A DNA stretch of 49,233 nucleotides from Kiritimatiellia bacterium (GTDB lineage Bacteria; Verrucomicrobiota; Kiritimatiellia; JAFGHX01): NCBI GenBank assembly GCA_016929905.1, contig JAFGHX010000080.1, positions 1 through 49,233 on the forward strand. The letters are read 5' to 3'. The position numbers and the translations under genes were made by a program. Under the pieces are notes generated by a model. The model did not search any database. It was not told the origin of the DNA and saw only the letters and a program-made list of their open reading frames with translations. Positions within the stretch are counted from its first letter, which is position 1; every line of letters starts with the position of its first letter. Of this stretch, positions 35,141 to 45,300 are shown piece after piece.

Positions 35141-35156
35141 CTCGAGTTAATTCGAG
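35141..35156 (+). promoter_or_regulatory. Palindromic operator candidate at the transcription start
   Basis: CTCGAGTTAATTCGAG is a 16-base palindrome apart from one non-complementary pair. It covers the predicted +1 of the promoter at 35109-35137. The position fits repression by a dimeric regulator such as a LacI or GntR type; no regulator gene lies nearby. Confidence 0.55.
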
Positions 35157-35223
35157 ATATTTGCACATGAAGAGCGCCCCCCCCGCGCGACGCTTGCTTC
35201 CATCTTCACAGGAGGCGATCATC

Positions 35224-38200
35224 ATGAACACCCGCGGAACACGACTCGCTGTGCGGCTTGCGCTGGCCGTATTGGCCGCAACCGTGGCGGGGGCGGAGGA
35301 GAACGCGGCGCTGCGCCATCGCGGCGCGCGGATCCACCTCACATGCCGCGCTCCGACGCCGCTGAACACGCGCTGGACGAAACCGGAGCAGATGCTCGCG
35401 AAGGACAAGCCGGCGGGCCCGATCATCAACGATCTGACGACGGCCGAGATTACGGTCTCGCTGCCCGTGCCGCTGACGGTGGCGCGCGTGGGCATTCGCC
35501 AGGGCGACTATCGCGGCACGTTTGCCATGGCGAAGGACATCAGCATTTCGGCGCCGGGCCAACCCGCGCAAAGCTTCGCGCTTGCCCCGGACGAGGACAA
35601 ACTGCAGATCTTTTCGTACGCGGCTCGGACGGACACGATCACGGTACGCGTCAGCTCCGTGTATCCGCCCAAGTCGAAGCAGGCGCCGCGCGACCGCACC
35701 TACGGGACCATCCGGCAGGTGCAGGTGCTGGTGAACGAAGATCTTGACACGGTCTTCGCGGTGCCGGCGACGTACCGGCGCGATCTGCCGCGGTTCGTGA
35801 TGCGGACGGCGAATCTGGATCCCGGCGCGCGCCCGCGTGTGATCGGGCAGCCGCGCAAGGCCGAAGGGCATCCGTGCACGATCTGGGACAGGGAAGACAT
35901 CGCCGGTTTCAAGCGCGAGATCGCCACGCAGCCGCGCGCGCGCGAAGCGTTCGAGCGGACAGTCGCTTTCTGCGAGCAGACCTGTGCGGCGCCCCTCTCG
36001 GTTCCCGACGAACCGGACGGCGGCGACACGCCCGCGATCAACGCCCGGCACAACGCGGTGACGCTTGCGATCGCGAACCTGGGCATCGGGTATGCCCTGA
36101 GCGGCAACGAGGCCTACGCGCGCGAAGCGCGCCGGCTCCTGCTCGAGCTGGCCAAGCGCTACGAGGGCTGGCCCCGCCATTCGCACCCGCGCCTGAAGCA
36201 TGACTCGGCGAAGTGGAGCTGGCAGCGGCTGGGCGAGGCGATCTGGCTGATCCCGTGTGCGTGGGGTTTCGACTTGATCCACGACAGCCCGGCGCTGACG
36301 GACGCGGACCGCGCGACGATCGTGCAGCATTTCGTCATGCCCTGCGTGCGCAGCATCATGAGCTCGCCCGGATTCATCAAGGCGCCCACGAACTGGTCCG
36401 CGGTCGGCGCGGCGGCGGTCATGATCGGCGCGCGCGTCGCGGGCGACCGCGAGTACTACGAGAAGAGCTACATGGGGCTCACGCGCGACATGAAGGACCG
36501 TAACGGCGGCCTGTTCTACCATCTCGACCACGGCATCGACGACGACGGCATGTGGGCCGAGGGCAGCCTGGGCTACCAGTTCATGGCCATCCGCGGCCTG
36601 CTCGTCATGGCCGAGATCCTCTGGCATGACGGCATCGACGCCTACGGCTACCGCGACGCACGGCTGAAGGACGTGTTCGATTCGCCGATCTGGTACGGCT
36701 ATCCCGGCGGGCGCTCCTGCCCCACCATCCACGACGGCGGCCACGCGGATCTGTTGGGGCGCGACGCGCATCTGTGGCAGTACGCGAAGCGGCGGTACGG
36801 CGACCCGACCTACGACGCCATCCTGAGCCACGTGACGCCCACGTTCGAATCCGTCTACAACCTGTTCCTGCCGGCGTGCAGCTTCGCCGACGTCAACGCC
36901 GCCGACTTGCCCGCCGTCCCGTCCATCCTCTTTCCGGGCGTCGGTTTCGCTGTCACCCGGCACGGTGACGGCGACGCAAGCCAGTATCTCATCCTGGACT
37001 ACGGCCCGAACCGCAGCCACGGGCATCCGGACAAGCTGAACTTCTGCCTCTACGCGCTCGGCCGCGAATGGTTCAAAGACACCGCCGGGCCCGGCTTCTA
37101 CGACACGGCCGTCTACAGGCGCTACACCTCGCATTCGCTCGCGCACAATACGGTGACCGCGAACGAAATGTCCCAGATCATGACCGGCGGCCGGCTGGAA
37201 GTCTACGGCTCCACCGGCCCGCTCGGCGTGATCCGCGCCAGTTGTGCCGGCGCCGTACCGGCCGCCATACTCGACCGCACCCTGTTCGTGGCCGGCGACC
37301 GGCTCTACGACATTTTCCTGGTTCAGAGCGGCATTCCGTTCACGTTCGATCTGCCCTACCATGGCATGGGCCGGCTCGAACAGGCCCTGCCGACCGAGCC
37401 CTGGAAGGAGCACCCGAAAGGCAAAGACGGCTACTGCTTCCTCAAGGATCCCGTCGCCGCTCCGGTCGCGGGCGCGTGGACCTGTTCCTGGCAGAGCCAA
37501 CGCGGGCGGGTCGCCATGCACTATCTCGGCGAACCGGGCACGGAACTCATCGCGGCCGAGACGCCCCAGGCGGGCGACCGGATGGTCATGGTCCGGCGCA
37601 AGGGCGCGCAGACGGTGTACGCCTGCGTGATGGATCTCATCGGAGCCGGCGCGACCGCGACGGTGAAGGCGGTCCGCCGCTACACCGACCCGGCGCTGGG
37701 CGGCTACGCCATTGAGACGGAGCTCGCGTCCGGCGCGACGGAACTGCTCATGGTGACCTATGCGGGCACGCGACAGACGTTCGGCGGCTGGCAGACGGAC
37801 GCGCGCGTGGCGTTCGTGCGGTTCCGCGCCGGCGAGATCTCGGATGTCTACATGGCCGGCGGCTCCGTGCTCGAGGGGCCGGCCGGCGGGGTGAAGGCGT
37901 CGGCCCCTGCCCTGCTCGCCTGTCACGCGGTCAAGGACGGCCTGAGCCGGTTCGTCAACCAGACCGACGCGGCCGCCACGGTCACGCTGGCCGGGTTCGC
38001 CGCGCCCGACGCCGTATTCCCCGTCGAGGCGACCGGCGCGCGCGGCAAGCCGGTCACGGTGACGCGCACCGGGTCGGCCGTCGAGTTCGCGCTCGAGCCG
38101 CGCCGCGCGTACGAACTGGTGCGCGGCAGCCAGCCGACGATCGCCGACTACGAGCGGGGCATTCGCCGCGCGCGGCTGGCGGCCATGCTCGCGCGGGAGG

Positions 38201-38748
38201 AGGCGGAACGCAAGGCGTTTCTGGCGGAAGTGGACGACCAGTACCGCCGGGCGAAGGCGTTCAACACGCCGGACGATGCCGTCGTGCTGATCCAGGCCGA
38301 GAAACCGGCCGCCGAAGGCGGCGGCAAGGTCACGATCAGCGGGAAGAAAGCGGCCGCGTACGGCGAGTCGTTCCTCAACTGGGACAAGGCCGGCCACTGG
38401 CTCGACTACACCGTCGACGTCCCGGCGGAAGGCGGCTATCAGGTCATTCTCAAGTACTGCCGCGAGGGCGGCCCGGTCACGCGTGCCCTGCAGATCGACG
38501 GGGAGTATCCGGGCGAACCCGCGCGCGCGATCGAACTGCCCGGCACCGGCGGCTGGTCGAACGGCACCGACAACTGGCGGCTCCACACGGTGCTGTGGCC
38601 GCTTGTCGACAAGCCGTTCCTCGTGCATTTGAAGCCCGGCCCCCACACCGTGCGGCTCACCAATGTCAGCGGCGGCGGCGTGAACCTGGACTACATTGTG
38701 CTCGCCGCGCCGTTCGCCGAAATCACCAGACAGACCGTCGAGCAATGA
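35224..38748 (+). CDS. Secreted heparinase II/III-family polysaccharide lyase with C-terminal CBM
   Basis: A 1174-residue exported lyase for an acidic polysaccharide. A signal peptide (about 1-24) is followed by a ~150-residue beta domain and an alpha/alpha-toroid (about 240-520; ANLGIGYALSGNEAYARE, GGLFYHLDHGIDDDG). The heparinase II/III beta-sandwich follows with the hallmark SHGHPDKLNF (598-607), a Tyr-rich DTAVYRRYTSHSL and AHNTV (640-644), containing the expected catalytic His and Tyr. Residues about 1027-1165 form a CBM6/35-like domain (FLNWDKAGHWLDYTVDV to GGGVNLDYIVL). The start at 35224 has AGGAGG about 8 bases upstream and begins the signal peptide. It heads an operon with the glycosidase-like gene 16 bases downstream. 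Family-level substrate (heparin, alginate, ulvan or other) is open. Confidence 0.85.
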   Translation: MNTRGTRLAVRLALAVLAATVAGAEENAALRHRGARIHLTCRAPTPLNTRWTKPEQMLAKDKPAGPIINDLTTAEITVSLPVPLTVARVGIRQGDYRGTFAMAKDISISAPGQPAQSFALAPDEDKLQIFSYAARTDTITVRVSSVYPPKSKQAPRDRTYGTIRQVQVLVNEDLDTVFAVPATYRRDLPRFVMRTANLDPGARPRVIGQPRKAEGHPCTIWDREDIAGFKREIATQPRAREAFERTVAFCEQTCAAPLSVPDEPDGGDTPAINARHNAVTLAIANLGIGYALSGNEAYAREARRLLLELAKRYEGWPRHSHPRLKHDSAKWSWQRLGEAIWLIPCAWGFDLIHDSPALTDADRATIVQHFVMPCVRSIMSSPGFIKAPTNWSAVGAAAVMIGARVAGDREYYEKSYMGLTRDMKDRNGGLFYHLDHGIDDDGMWAEGSLGYQFMAIRGLLVMAEILWHDGIDAYGYRDARLKDVFDSPIWYGYPGGRSCPTIHDGGHADLLGRDAHLWQYAKRRYGDPTYDAILSHVTPTFESVYNLFLPACSFADVNAADLPAVPSILFPGVGFAVTRHGDGDASQYLILDYGPNRSHGHPDKLNFCLYALGREWFKDTAGPGFYDTAVYRRYTSHSLAHNTVTANEMSQIMTGGRLEVYGSTGPLGVIRASCAGAVPAAILDRTLFVAGDRLYDIFLVQSGIPFTFDLPYHGMGRLEQALPTEPWKEHPKGKDGYCFLKDPVAAPVAGAWTCSWQSQRGRVAMHYLGEPGTELIAAETPQAGDRMVMVRRKGAQTVYACVMDLIGAGATATVKAVRRYTDPALGGYAIETELASGATELLMVTYAGTRQTFGGWQTDARVAFVRFRAGEISDVYMAGGSVLEGPAGGVKASAPALLACHAVKDGLSRFVNQTDAAATVTLAGFAAPDAVFPVEATGARGKPVTVTRTGSAVEFALEPRRAYELVRGSQPTIADYERGIRRARLAAMLAREEAERKAFLAEVDDQYRRAKAFNTPDDAVVLIQAEKPAAEGGGKVTISGKKAAAYGESFLNWDKAGHWLDYTVDVPAEGGYQVILKYCREGGPVTRALQIDGEYPGEPARAIELPGTGGWSNGTDNWRLHTVLWPLVDKPFLVHLKPGPHTVRLTNVSGGGVNLDYIVLAAPFAEITRQTVEQ

Positions 38749-38764
38749 GAACGGAGGGGATCGC

Positions 38765-40063
38765 ATGACGAGATTCCGACTGATGCGCGTGCTGCCCTTC
38801 GCGCTGTTGCCCCTGGCCGCCGGCGCCACGGTGCGGGCCGCGGAGGCGCCGCACGAAGGCCGCGCCGTGAATGCCGGGCAGGCAGGCAACCCGTACCCGA
38901 CATGGCGCCTGGGGCCGGGCAAGGACAGCCGTGACTTCCCGATCGCCGTCTGGCTGCAGGACCCGAAGAACGCGGCGCGGTACAAGGCAGCCGGCATCAA
39001 CCTCTACGTCGGGCTCTGGAAGGGCCCGACCGAAGCGCAACTGACGGCCCTGAAGGCAGCCGGCATGCCCGTGATCTGCGCACAGAACAAGGTCGGGTTG
39101 GCGCACAAGGACGACCCGCTCATCGTCGCCTGGATGCACGGGGACGAGCCGGACAACGCGCACAAGTTCAAGGATTACTGGAAAGGGGACGTCGAAAAGA
39201 TCAAGGCGGCATGGCCGGAGATCGAGAAGTTCAAGCCGCTCGGCCCGGACAAACCCTACAAGGGCTACGGCCCGCCCGTCCCGCCGGCGTGGATTGTCCG
39301 CGACTACGAAGCGATCCGGGCCCGGGATCCGGATCGGCCTGTTCTGCTGAATCTCGGCCAAGGCGTCGCCTGGGACGGCTATATCGGCCGCGGCGAGCGG
39401 AAAGGCCGGCTCGAGGACTATCCGGAGTATCTCAAAGGCTGCGATGTGGCCAGCTTCGACATCTATCCCGGCTGCCACGATCACGCCGCCGTGAAGGGCA
39501 AGCTCTGGTACGTGCCGCGCGGCGTCGAGCGGCTCCGCAAGTGGTCGGGTGACCGCAAGGTGGTCTGGAACTGCATCGAATGCACCCGGATCAGCAATCT
39601 GAAGAACCGCGCCACGCCCGGCCAGGTGCGGGCCGAAGTCTGGATGAGCCTCATCCACGGCAGCATGGGGCTGATCTACTTTGCACACCAGTTCAAACCC
39701 GCGTTCAAGGAAGCCGCGCTGCTCGACGACCCCGACATGCTCGCCGAGGTGACGCGCATCAACCGCCAGATCCACGAACTGGCGCCCGCGTTGAACAGTC
39801 CGAGCGTGCCGGACCTCGCGACGGTCACAACCCCCGACGACACAGTCCCCGTGGCGATCATGGCCAAGCAGGTGGACGGCGCGACGTACGTGTTTGCCGT
39901 CGCCATGCGCGGCGGCCAGACCGAAGCCGCGTTCACCTTGCACGGTGTCGACGGCGGCAAGGTGGACGTGCTGGGCGAGAGCCGCACCCTCGAGCTGGCG
40001 AACGGCACGTTCACGGATGCGTTCAAAGACTGGGACGTGCACCTGTACAAAGTCGTTCCGTAA
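38765..40063 (+). CDS. Secreted TIM-barrel glycoside-hydrolase-like protein
   Basis: A 432-residue protein with a signal peptide (about 1-23). The fold looks like a clan GH-A type (beta/alpha)8 barrel: successive strands start INLYVGLW, VICAQNK, IVAWMHGDEPDN, VLLNLGQG, VASFDIYPG, VVWNCIECT and GLIYFAHQF. HGDEP and WNCIECT each place an acidic residue at a strand end and are candidates for acid/base and nucleophile. A short beta domain ends the protein. I cannot name the GH family. GGAGGGG lies 6 bases before the ATG. It follows the lyase by 16 bases and is certainly in the same transcript; it probably acts on the oligosaccharides that the lyase releases. Confidence 0.7.
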   Translation: MTRFRLMRVLPFALLPLAAGATVRAAEAPHEGRAVNAGQAGNPYPTWRLGPGKDSRDFPIAVWLQDPKNAARYKAAGINLYVGLWKGPTEAQLTALKAAGMPVICAQNKVGLAHKDDPLIVAWMHGDEPDNAHKFKDYWKGDVEKIKAAWPEIEKFKPLGPDKPYKGYGPPVPPAWIVRDYEAIRARDPDRPVLLNLGQGVAWDGYIGRGERKGRLEDYPEYLKGCDVASFDIYPGCHDHAAVKGKLWYVPRGVERLRKWSGDRKVVWNCIECTRISNLKNRATPGQVRAEVWMSLIHGSMGLIYFAHQFKPAFKEAALLDDPDMLAEVTRINRQIHELAPALNSPSVPDLATVTTPDDTVPVAIMAKQVDGATYVFAVAMRGGQTEAAFTLHGVDGGKVDVLGESRTLELANGTFTDAFKDWDVHLYKVVP

Positions 40064-40211
40064 GGGTTCGCGCCGAAATCAGGCCACAACACACCCGCAT
40101 CAGCTTCCCCCGCGAGCGGCCGGGCCGACCGAAAGCAGCCCGTCCTTCAGCGGCGCGAGCACGTCTGGAAACGGCTGGCCCGCCTGCCCGCTCGATCCGT
40201 GCATTCTGCGG

Positions 40212-40240
40212 TTGCATGCGCCACGGCACCTGCGTAGACT
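40212..40240 (+). promoter_or_regulatory. Weak promoter candidate before the HEAT-repeat gene
   Basis: TTGCAT (40212-40217) and TAGACT (40235-40240) are 17 bases apart. The match is modest, but a very similar pair (TTGCGT, N17, TAGGCT) precedes the gene at 42313. The rest of the 234-base gap shows nothing. Confidence 0.3.
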
Positions 40241-40297
40241 GGTGGCTCGCTTTCCGGCCGTGGCGGAGTGGACAGGAAGAAACAGAGGAGGTGTGAG

Positions 40298-42040
40298 ATG
40301 GGACGTTCGATCGCTTGCGTGCTGGTTGTGGCTGCCGTCTTCTTGCTGCCGGGCGCTGTCAACCTCGCCGTGGCGGGCGACACCGTCGAGAGCCTGCTGG
40401 CGGAGAAGGCGCTGGAGAAGGCGTACAACGCCGTGCTCGTGGACTATCTGGTCGAGGAAGGCAAAGAGAAGCTGCCCGCCGAACAGCAGAAAGCGGCGTT
40501 GGACCAGTTGGTGACGGCCCTGAAGGCCAAGACGCACGTCTCGAAGGATGAACAGATCACCACCGCGCTCGGCGCGGCTGTCGGGCTCAGCATGGGACTG
40601 GCCGGGGGCGACGTCGTGGGCGAGGCCGGCGCGGACGTCGCCGGGTCCTACGCCTCCGAATACGCGGCATGGGTCGATGCCGGTTTCAAGCTCATCCACG
40701 CCGGCTACAAAGAAGACGCCGCCGAGTTCTTCCAGTGGGGCCTTACGATGATCCCGTTCCCGCAACTGCAGGCACGCTGCGTGGAAGGGCTGGCGCTGGC
40801 CAGGCCCGGGCAGGCGTACGACCTGCTCATGAACATGACGAAAGAGCCCGACACCGACAAGGTGAACACGGCGCTGCGCCTGCTTGGCTACCTGGCCCTG
40901 GACAAGAACCTGGCCCAGGAGAAGAAGGACGCCCTGATCGAGAAGCTTATCGAGTTCACGAAGGGCATCATGCATTCCACCAACTACCGCGCGGCGATCT
41001 ACGGGCTGGACGTCTCGAAAGACAAGCGCGCCGTCGAGGCGCTGAGCCGGTTCAAGTCGGGGATGGGCCACGACACCTACGACAAACGCGCGGCGCTGCG
41101 CAGCCTGCTGCTGACCTTCGCCGACAAGAGCGTGGCCGACATCCTCAAGAAGATGACGAAGGGCGGCATGATGACGCTCAGCAACGAGCAGGACCAGTTC
41201 TGGGCCGGCAGCCTGCTGATCGAGGCGGGCGAAGATCACGGGTTCGAGTGGGCGGAGAAACTGCTCGCGCCCGCCAAGAAGAGTTTCCTGGCCAAGGCGA
41301 TGCAGACCAAGAAGGGCCCCGATCAACGGCCGGAACTGGTGCGCGTGCTGGTGCGGCACGGCGGCGACCGCGGCCGCGCGCTGCTGGCGAAAGTGATCGG
41401 CTCGTACGAGGACAAGGACTGGCTCAAGACGTGGATCGCGACCGGATTGCTGGAACTGGGCGACAAGACGCATATCGAGCTGGTCAAGAAGAGCCTGAGC
41501 AACCCGAACTGGGACTACACGGCCGTGCGGATCGCCGAGGCCTTGGCCAAGCACCAAGACTATTCCGGGCTCGCGGCGCTCAAGATGCTCATCGAGAAGG
41601 AACCGCCCAAGCAGAGCGGCGCGATGAAGATGCTCGGCGCGCTGAGCGGCAAGGCGGACGAGACGAAGGCCGAGGCCGAGCGGCTTGCGCGGCTCCGTGT
41701 CCAGATCGCCGACGCGCTCGGCCGCATCAACCACACCGACGGCGTCCCGCTGCTCATCACCCTGCTGGACGACAAAGACCAGTATGTGCGCTCGGCGGCC
41801 GCCTACGCGCTCACCGAGATGACCGATGCGGCGGCTCTGGCCGGACTGGCCAAGGCCGTGTCGGTCGACTATGGGACCGTGGGCAAGAAGGAGATCCCGC
41901 GCAATCCGGGCATCCACGCCAACGTCGTGCGGTTCGCCGCGCTGCGGTTCGCCCAGGACCCGGGCGCCGCGCCGGTTTTCACCGCGGCCGCCGCGTCCAA
42001 GTACCCGGATGTGCGATTCCTCGCGCTGGCGGTGAAGTAG
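40298..42040 (+). CDS. Exported HEAT-repeat protein
   Basis: A 580-residue protein with a signal peptide (MGRSIACVLVVAAVFLLPGA, cleavage near AVAG). A short helical region and a Gly-rich stretch (about 90-110) are followed by an alpha-solenoid of HEAT-like repeats across most of the length (for example LRLLGYLALDKNLAQEKK, and near the end VPLLITLLDDKDQYVRSAAA). It ends with AASKYPDVRFLALAVK, typical of HEAT capping units. No enzyme motif is present; it probably acts as an extracytoplasmic scaffold or binding protein. AGAGGAGG lies about 6 bases before the ATG at 40298. It follows the lyase/glycosidase pair by 234 bases and may be expressed from its own weak promoter. Confidence 0.8.
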   Translation: MGRSIACVLVVAAVFLLPGAVNLAVAGDTVESLLAEKALEKAYNAVLVDYLVEEGKEKLPAEQQKAALDQLVTALKAKTHVSKDEQITTALGAAVGLSMGLAGGDVVGEAGADVAGSYASEYAAWVDAGFKLIHAGYKEDAAEFFQWGLTMIPFPQLQARCVEGLALARPGQAYDLLMNMTKEPDTDKVNTALRLLGYLALDKNLAQEKKDALIEKLIEFTKGIMHSTNYRAAIYGLDVSKDKRAVEALSRFKSGMGHDTYDKRAALRSLLLTFADKSVADILKKMTKGGMMTLSNEQDQFWAGSLLIEAGEDHGFEWAEKLLAPAKKSFLAKAMQTKKGPDQRPELVRVLVRHGGDRGRALLAKVIGSYEDKDWLKTWIATGLLELGDKTHIELVKKSLSNPNWDYTAVRIAEALAKHQDYSGLAALKMLIEKEPPKQSGAMKMLGALSGKADETKAEAERLARLRVQIADALGRINHTDGVPLLITLLDDKDQYVRSAAAYALTEMTDAAALAGLAKAVSVDYGTVGKKEIPRNPGIHANVVRFAALRFAQDPGAAPVFTAAAASKYPDVRFLALAVK

Positions 42041-42101
42041 GCTGGCGCGGCCGGGCAACGTCCTGGCCGCGACGGGCGAACGGAACGTCACTTCTAGCGA
42101 C

Positions 42102-42141
42102 GCTTGCCCGCCGTAGCGCTGCGCGAAGGCGGGTCGCAAGC
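42102..42141 (+). terminator. Hairpin after the HEAT-repeat gene
   Basis: GCTTGCCCGCC pairs with GGCGGGTCGCAAGC, leaving a 3-base bulge and a 15-base loop, about 60 bases after the stop codon. The right arm runs into the dispersed repeat that starts at 42138. CTTTG follows; a weak terminator is possible. Confidence 0.35.
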
Positions 42142-42244
42142 TTTGTCGGAAACTCAGGCCAACGGACAAACCACGGATTTCAGAACCAGCCGGCGGATGC
42201 GACGCCGCAGCCCGTGCGCCTCACCGGCCCACGTTCCAGACTTG
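42138..42244 (+). repeat. Dispersed ~105-bp repeat, copy upstream of the LamG/beta-helix gene
   Basis: Plus-strand partner of the copy at 30258-30365, with the first 21 bases identical and about 79% identity over 90 bases. It ends about 70 bases before the downstream start codon and directly before a promoter-like TTGCGT/TAGGCT pair. Both copies face a gene for a large secreted beta-helix protein. Confidence 0.7.
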
Positions 42245-42270
42245 CGTCATCCGGGTCGATCGTGTAGGCT
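42242..42270 (+). promoter_or_regulatory. Promoter candidate for the LamG/beta-helix gene
   Basis: TTGCGT (42242-42247) and TAGGCT (42265-42270) are separated by 17 bases, resembling the pair at 40212-40240. The transcript would start near 42277, leaving a short leader. Confidence 0.35.
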
Positions 42271-42312
42271 GCCTACCGTTTCTTCCATACCACTTCATCC
42301 GCGGAGTAACTC

Positions 42313-45300
42313 ATGCGCACACGTCTTCTCTCGGCTCTCGGCCTCGGTTTCGCACTTTCCCTGGTTGCCCCCGCATGGGGTGTCACCCACTACGTCTGGA
42401 CCAACAGCCCCTCGGAGGCATCGCCCTATACCAACTGGGCCACCGCCGCCCATGTCATTCAGGACGCCGTCGACGTGGCGGCGGCGAACGACGATGTCCT
42501 GGTGACCAACGGGGTCTACAACACGGGCGGCTGCGCTCGCGACGGTCTCACGCACATCAACCGTGTGTATGTCACCAATGCGATAACGGTGCGCAGCGTG
42601 AACGGGCCGCACCAAACGATCATATGGGGCAACGGGGCACGCGGCGCCTATCTGGTCGCCGGCAGCGTCCTGGCCGGCTTCACCCTCACCAACTGCACGA
42701 GCGACTCGTACTGGCCGGCGGATCCGGACACGAGCGGCGGCGGGGTTCTGGCCGCCAGCAGCGACGCGGTCGTATCGAACTGCATGATTGTGAAGAATTA
42801 CGCGTACGGGCAAGGCGGCGGCGTCGCAAAAGCCACGGCCGTCAACTGCCTGATCAAGCACAATGTCGGCAGGGAGTACGCCGGCGGCGTCTACAACGGC
42901 AAAGCGTACAACTGCAACATCGTCAGCAACAACGCCGGTTCGATGGGCGGCGCATGGATGAACGGCTACTACTACAATTGCATTGTCTGGGGCAACACCG
43001 CCCCCACAGACCCGAACGGGCGCGGCGGTCTCGCCTACACCTGCTGCTACAGCGATCCGGCCTTTGAGGCAGACTCCGACCGCCTCTCGATGAGTTCGCC
43101 CTGCATCAACGCCGGCGACAACAGCTACGTGCTGACGGGGGATGATCTGGACGGATGCCCGCGCGTCGCCGGCAGCACCGTAGACGTCGGCTGCTACGAG
43201 TACCCCCAAGACGCAGGGAATGCCCTTTATTCCGACGGAACCGACGGCGGGTGCCGCATGGCCGATTCGCCGGACCTGGACACCGAACTGGGCTCGAACA
43301 TGACCATCGAAGTCTGGTTCCGGACCTCGACGCTGGCCTCTCGGATCATTGTCGGCAAACACTGGTCGGGGACCGACGGCTCCTACTATCTGGCAACCCT
43401 TTCAGACGGTCAAATGCGGTTCGCGCTCATCAATTCGACAGAGGGACGGGTAGACCTCGATGTGCCGGCCTCCTACGCTGACGGGCACTGGCACCACGTG
43501 GCGGGCGTGTACGACGGCGAACAGATGACCATCTACTTTGACGGCACCGCAACCGGGTCGCCCCTGCCTCAGAGCGGTGCGGTCAAAGACAGCGTGTATG
43601 ACCTGGTCGTGGGCGGCTATGCCGGTACCGGCTGGATCTTCGCGGGCGACATGGATGAGGCGCGTGTGTGGAGCGCGGCTCGCACCGCCGACCAGATCCG
43701 GGATAACATGCACAAACACCTTCTTGGCTCGGAATCGGATCTCGTGGCCTATTTCCGACTGAGCCAGGTGACGGGAACCAGCGTGCCGGATTGGGCCGAT
43801 CGCACGCGTGCCGCGGTGGTCTGCAGCGGAACGGTCTGGACCCATTCCGAAGCCCCGCTGGGCAACTCCGAGATGGTCCAGCAGCACGCGCTGCGGGCGG
43901 CCTGGGCCGGCGCCGCTACGCGCGCGGCTGACGGCGGCACGGGATTGGGGTTGTCCTCGGAGTTCGGGACGGGCGCCGAATCCGTATTCTGGGGGCACAA
44001 CGCTGCCTCGGGCGTCGAAGCGGCGGCCTTGCCGGCCGGCGGGCCCGGTGACGGCTTGCGCACGAGCCGCGAGTGGCGGCTGCTGGATTCAGGCAGCCAC
44101 ACGGGAATCGTCACGGTCAGCCTTTCGAGTGTGGATGCCGGCCCAATGGCCGGCGCGGACGCGGAAGACTACTGGCTCCTCTGGCGCCTGAACGCGGGAA
44201 GCGCGTTTTCGCTGGTGACCAACGCTTCAAGCCGATCCGGCAGCGAAATTGCGTTCAACAGCGCCGCGTTTTCCAACGGCTACTACGCGGCAAGCGTGCC
44301 GGGCCCCTTGGCAACCGGGCCGGCAACCAACATTTATCCCGTCAGAGCCGAGGTGCAGGGGACGGTCTGGGGATGGGCGGGAGTGGTGACCAACATCACG
44401 TTCGAATACGGGACCAACACGGATTACGGCTTGTGCGCCGACGCCTCTCCTTATGGCTATGACGGGACAAACAGCTGTGAGGTCAGCGCCTCTCTGGAAA
44501 GCCTGGGGCCGGGCCTCACCTACCACTACCGCCTGAGCGGCACGCTCAGCAATACGCCGGTCACCGCAGCTGACAGGACGTTCGACACCGCGAGCATCAC
44601 ACTCGAGACGGGGAACGCAACGACGGTACAACTGTGGCAGGCTACGGTGGAGGGCATCATCAATACCGGCAACGAGAGCGCCACCAACCTGTATTTCGAA
44701 TACGGGTTCGACACCAACACGTACGGTTATGTCGTGCCCGCCGCCCCTGACGCCGTTACGTCCACCAACGACGTCACGGTGTCAGCCGACATCGCCGTCC
44801 TGGCCGCCGGCACCCGGCACTACTATCGACTGTGCGCCATGTTTGGTCCGATGCTGGCCTGTGCCGAGCCCGAGTCCTTCGTCGCGCCGGTCGCGGCGCC
44901 GGTCGCGCTCGATCCGGTTGCGCACTGCTACTATGGCTTCGACGCCGCGTGGCAAGCCGTCACGGGTGCGACCAACTACCTGCTCGACGTCTCCACGAAC
45001 GACAACTTCTCAACCTGGTTCGACGTCTACCAGAATCTCGGCGTCGGCACGTCAACCACCTGTGCCGTCACCGGAATCGTCGAAGGCGTCACGTACTACT
45101 ATCGCGTCAGCGGACAGTTCCCTGAAGCCAACAGCGGCGAATCGGACGTGATTTCCGTATGTCACCCTGTCTCGCCCATCCATTACGTGATGCCGGGCGG
45201 CGCCAACGAGATGCCGTACGCCGACTGGGCAACGGCCGCCTCCACAGTCCAGGCGGCGGTGGACATGGCCATGGCGGGGGATATCGTCCTGCTCACAAAC

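Noticed and set aside
35206..39000. A 1264-codon minus-strand open frame across the heparinase-like gene
   Set aside because: Arg/Val/Asp-rich composition typical of antisense frames in high-GC DNA; the plus strand has a signal peptide, family motifs and a strong Shine-Dalgarno.
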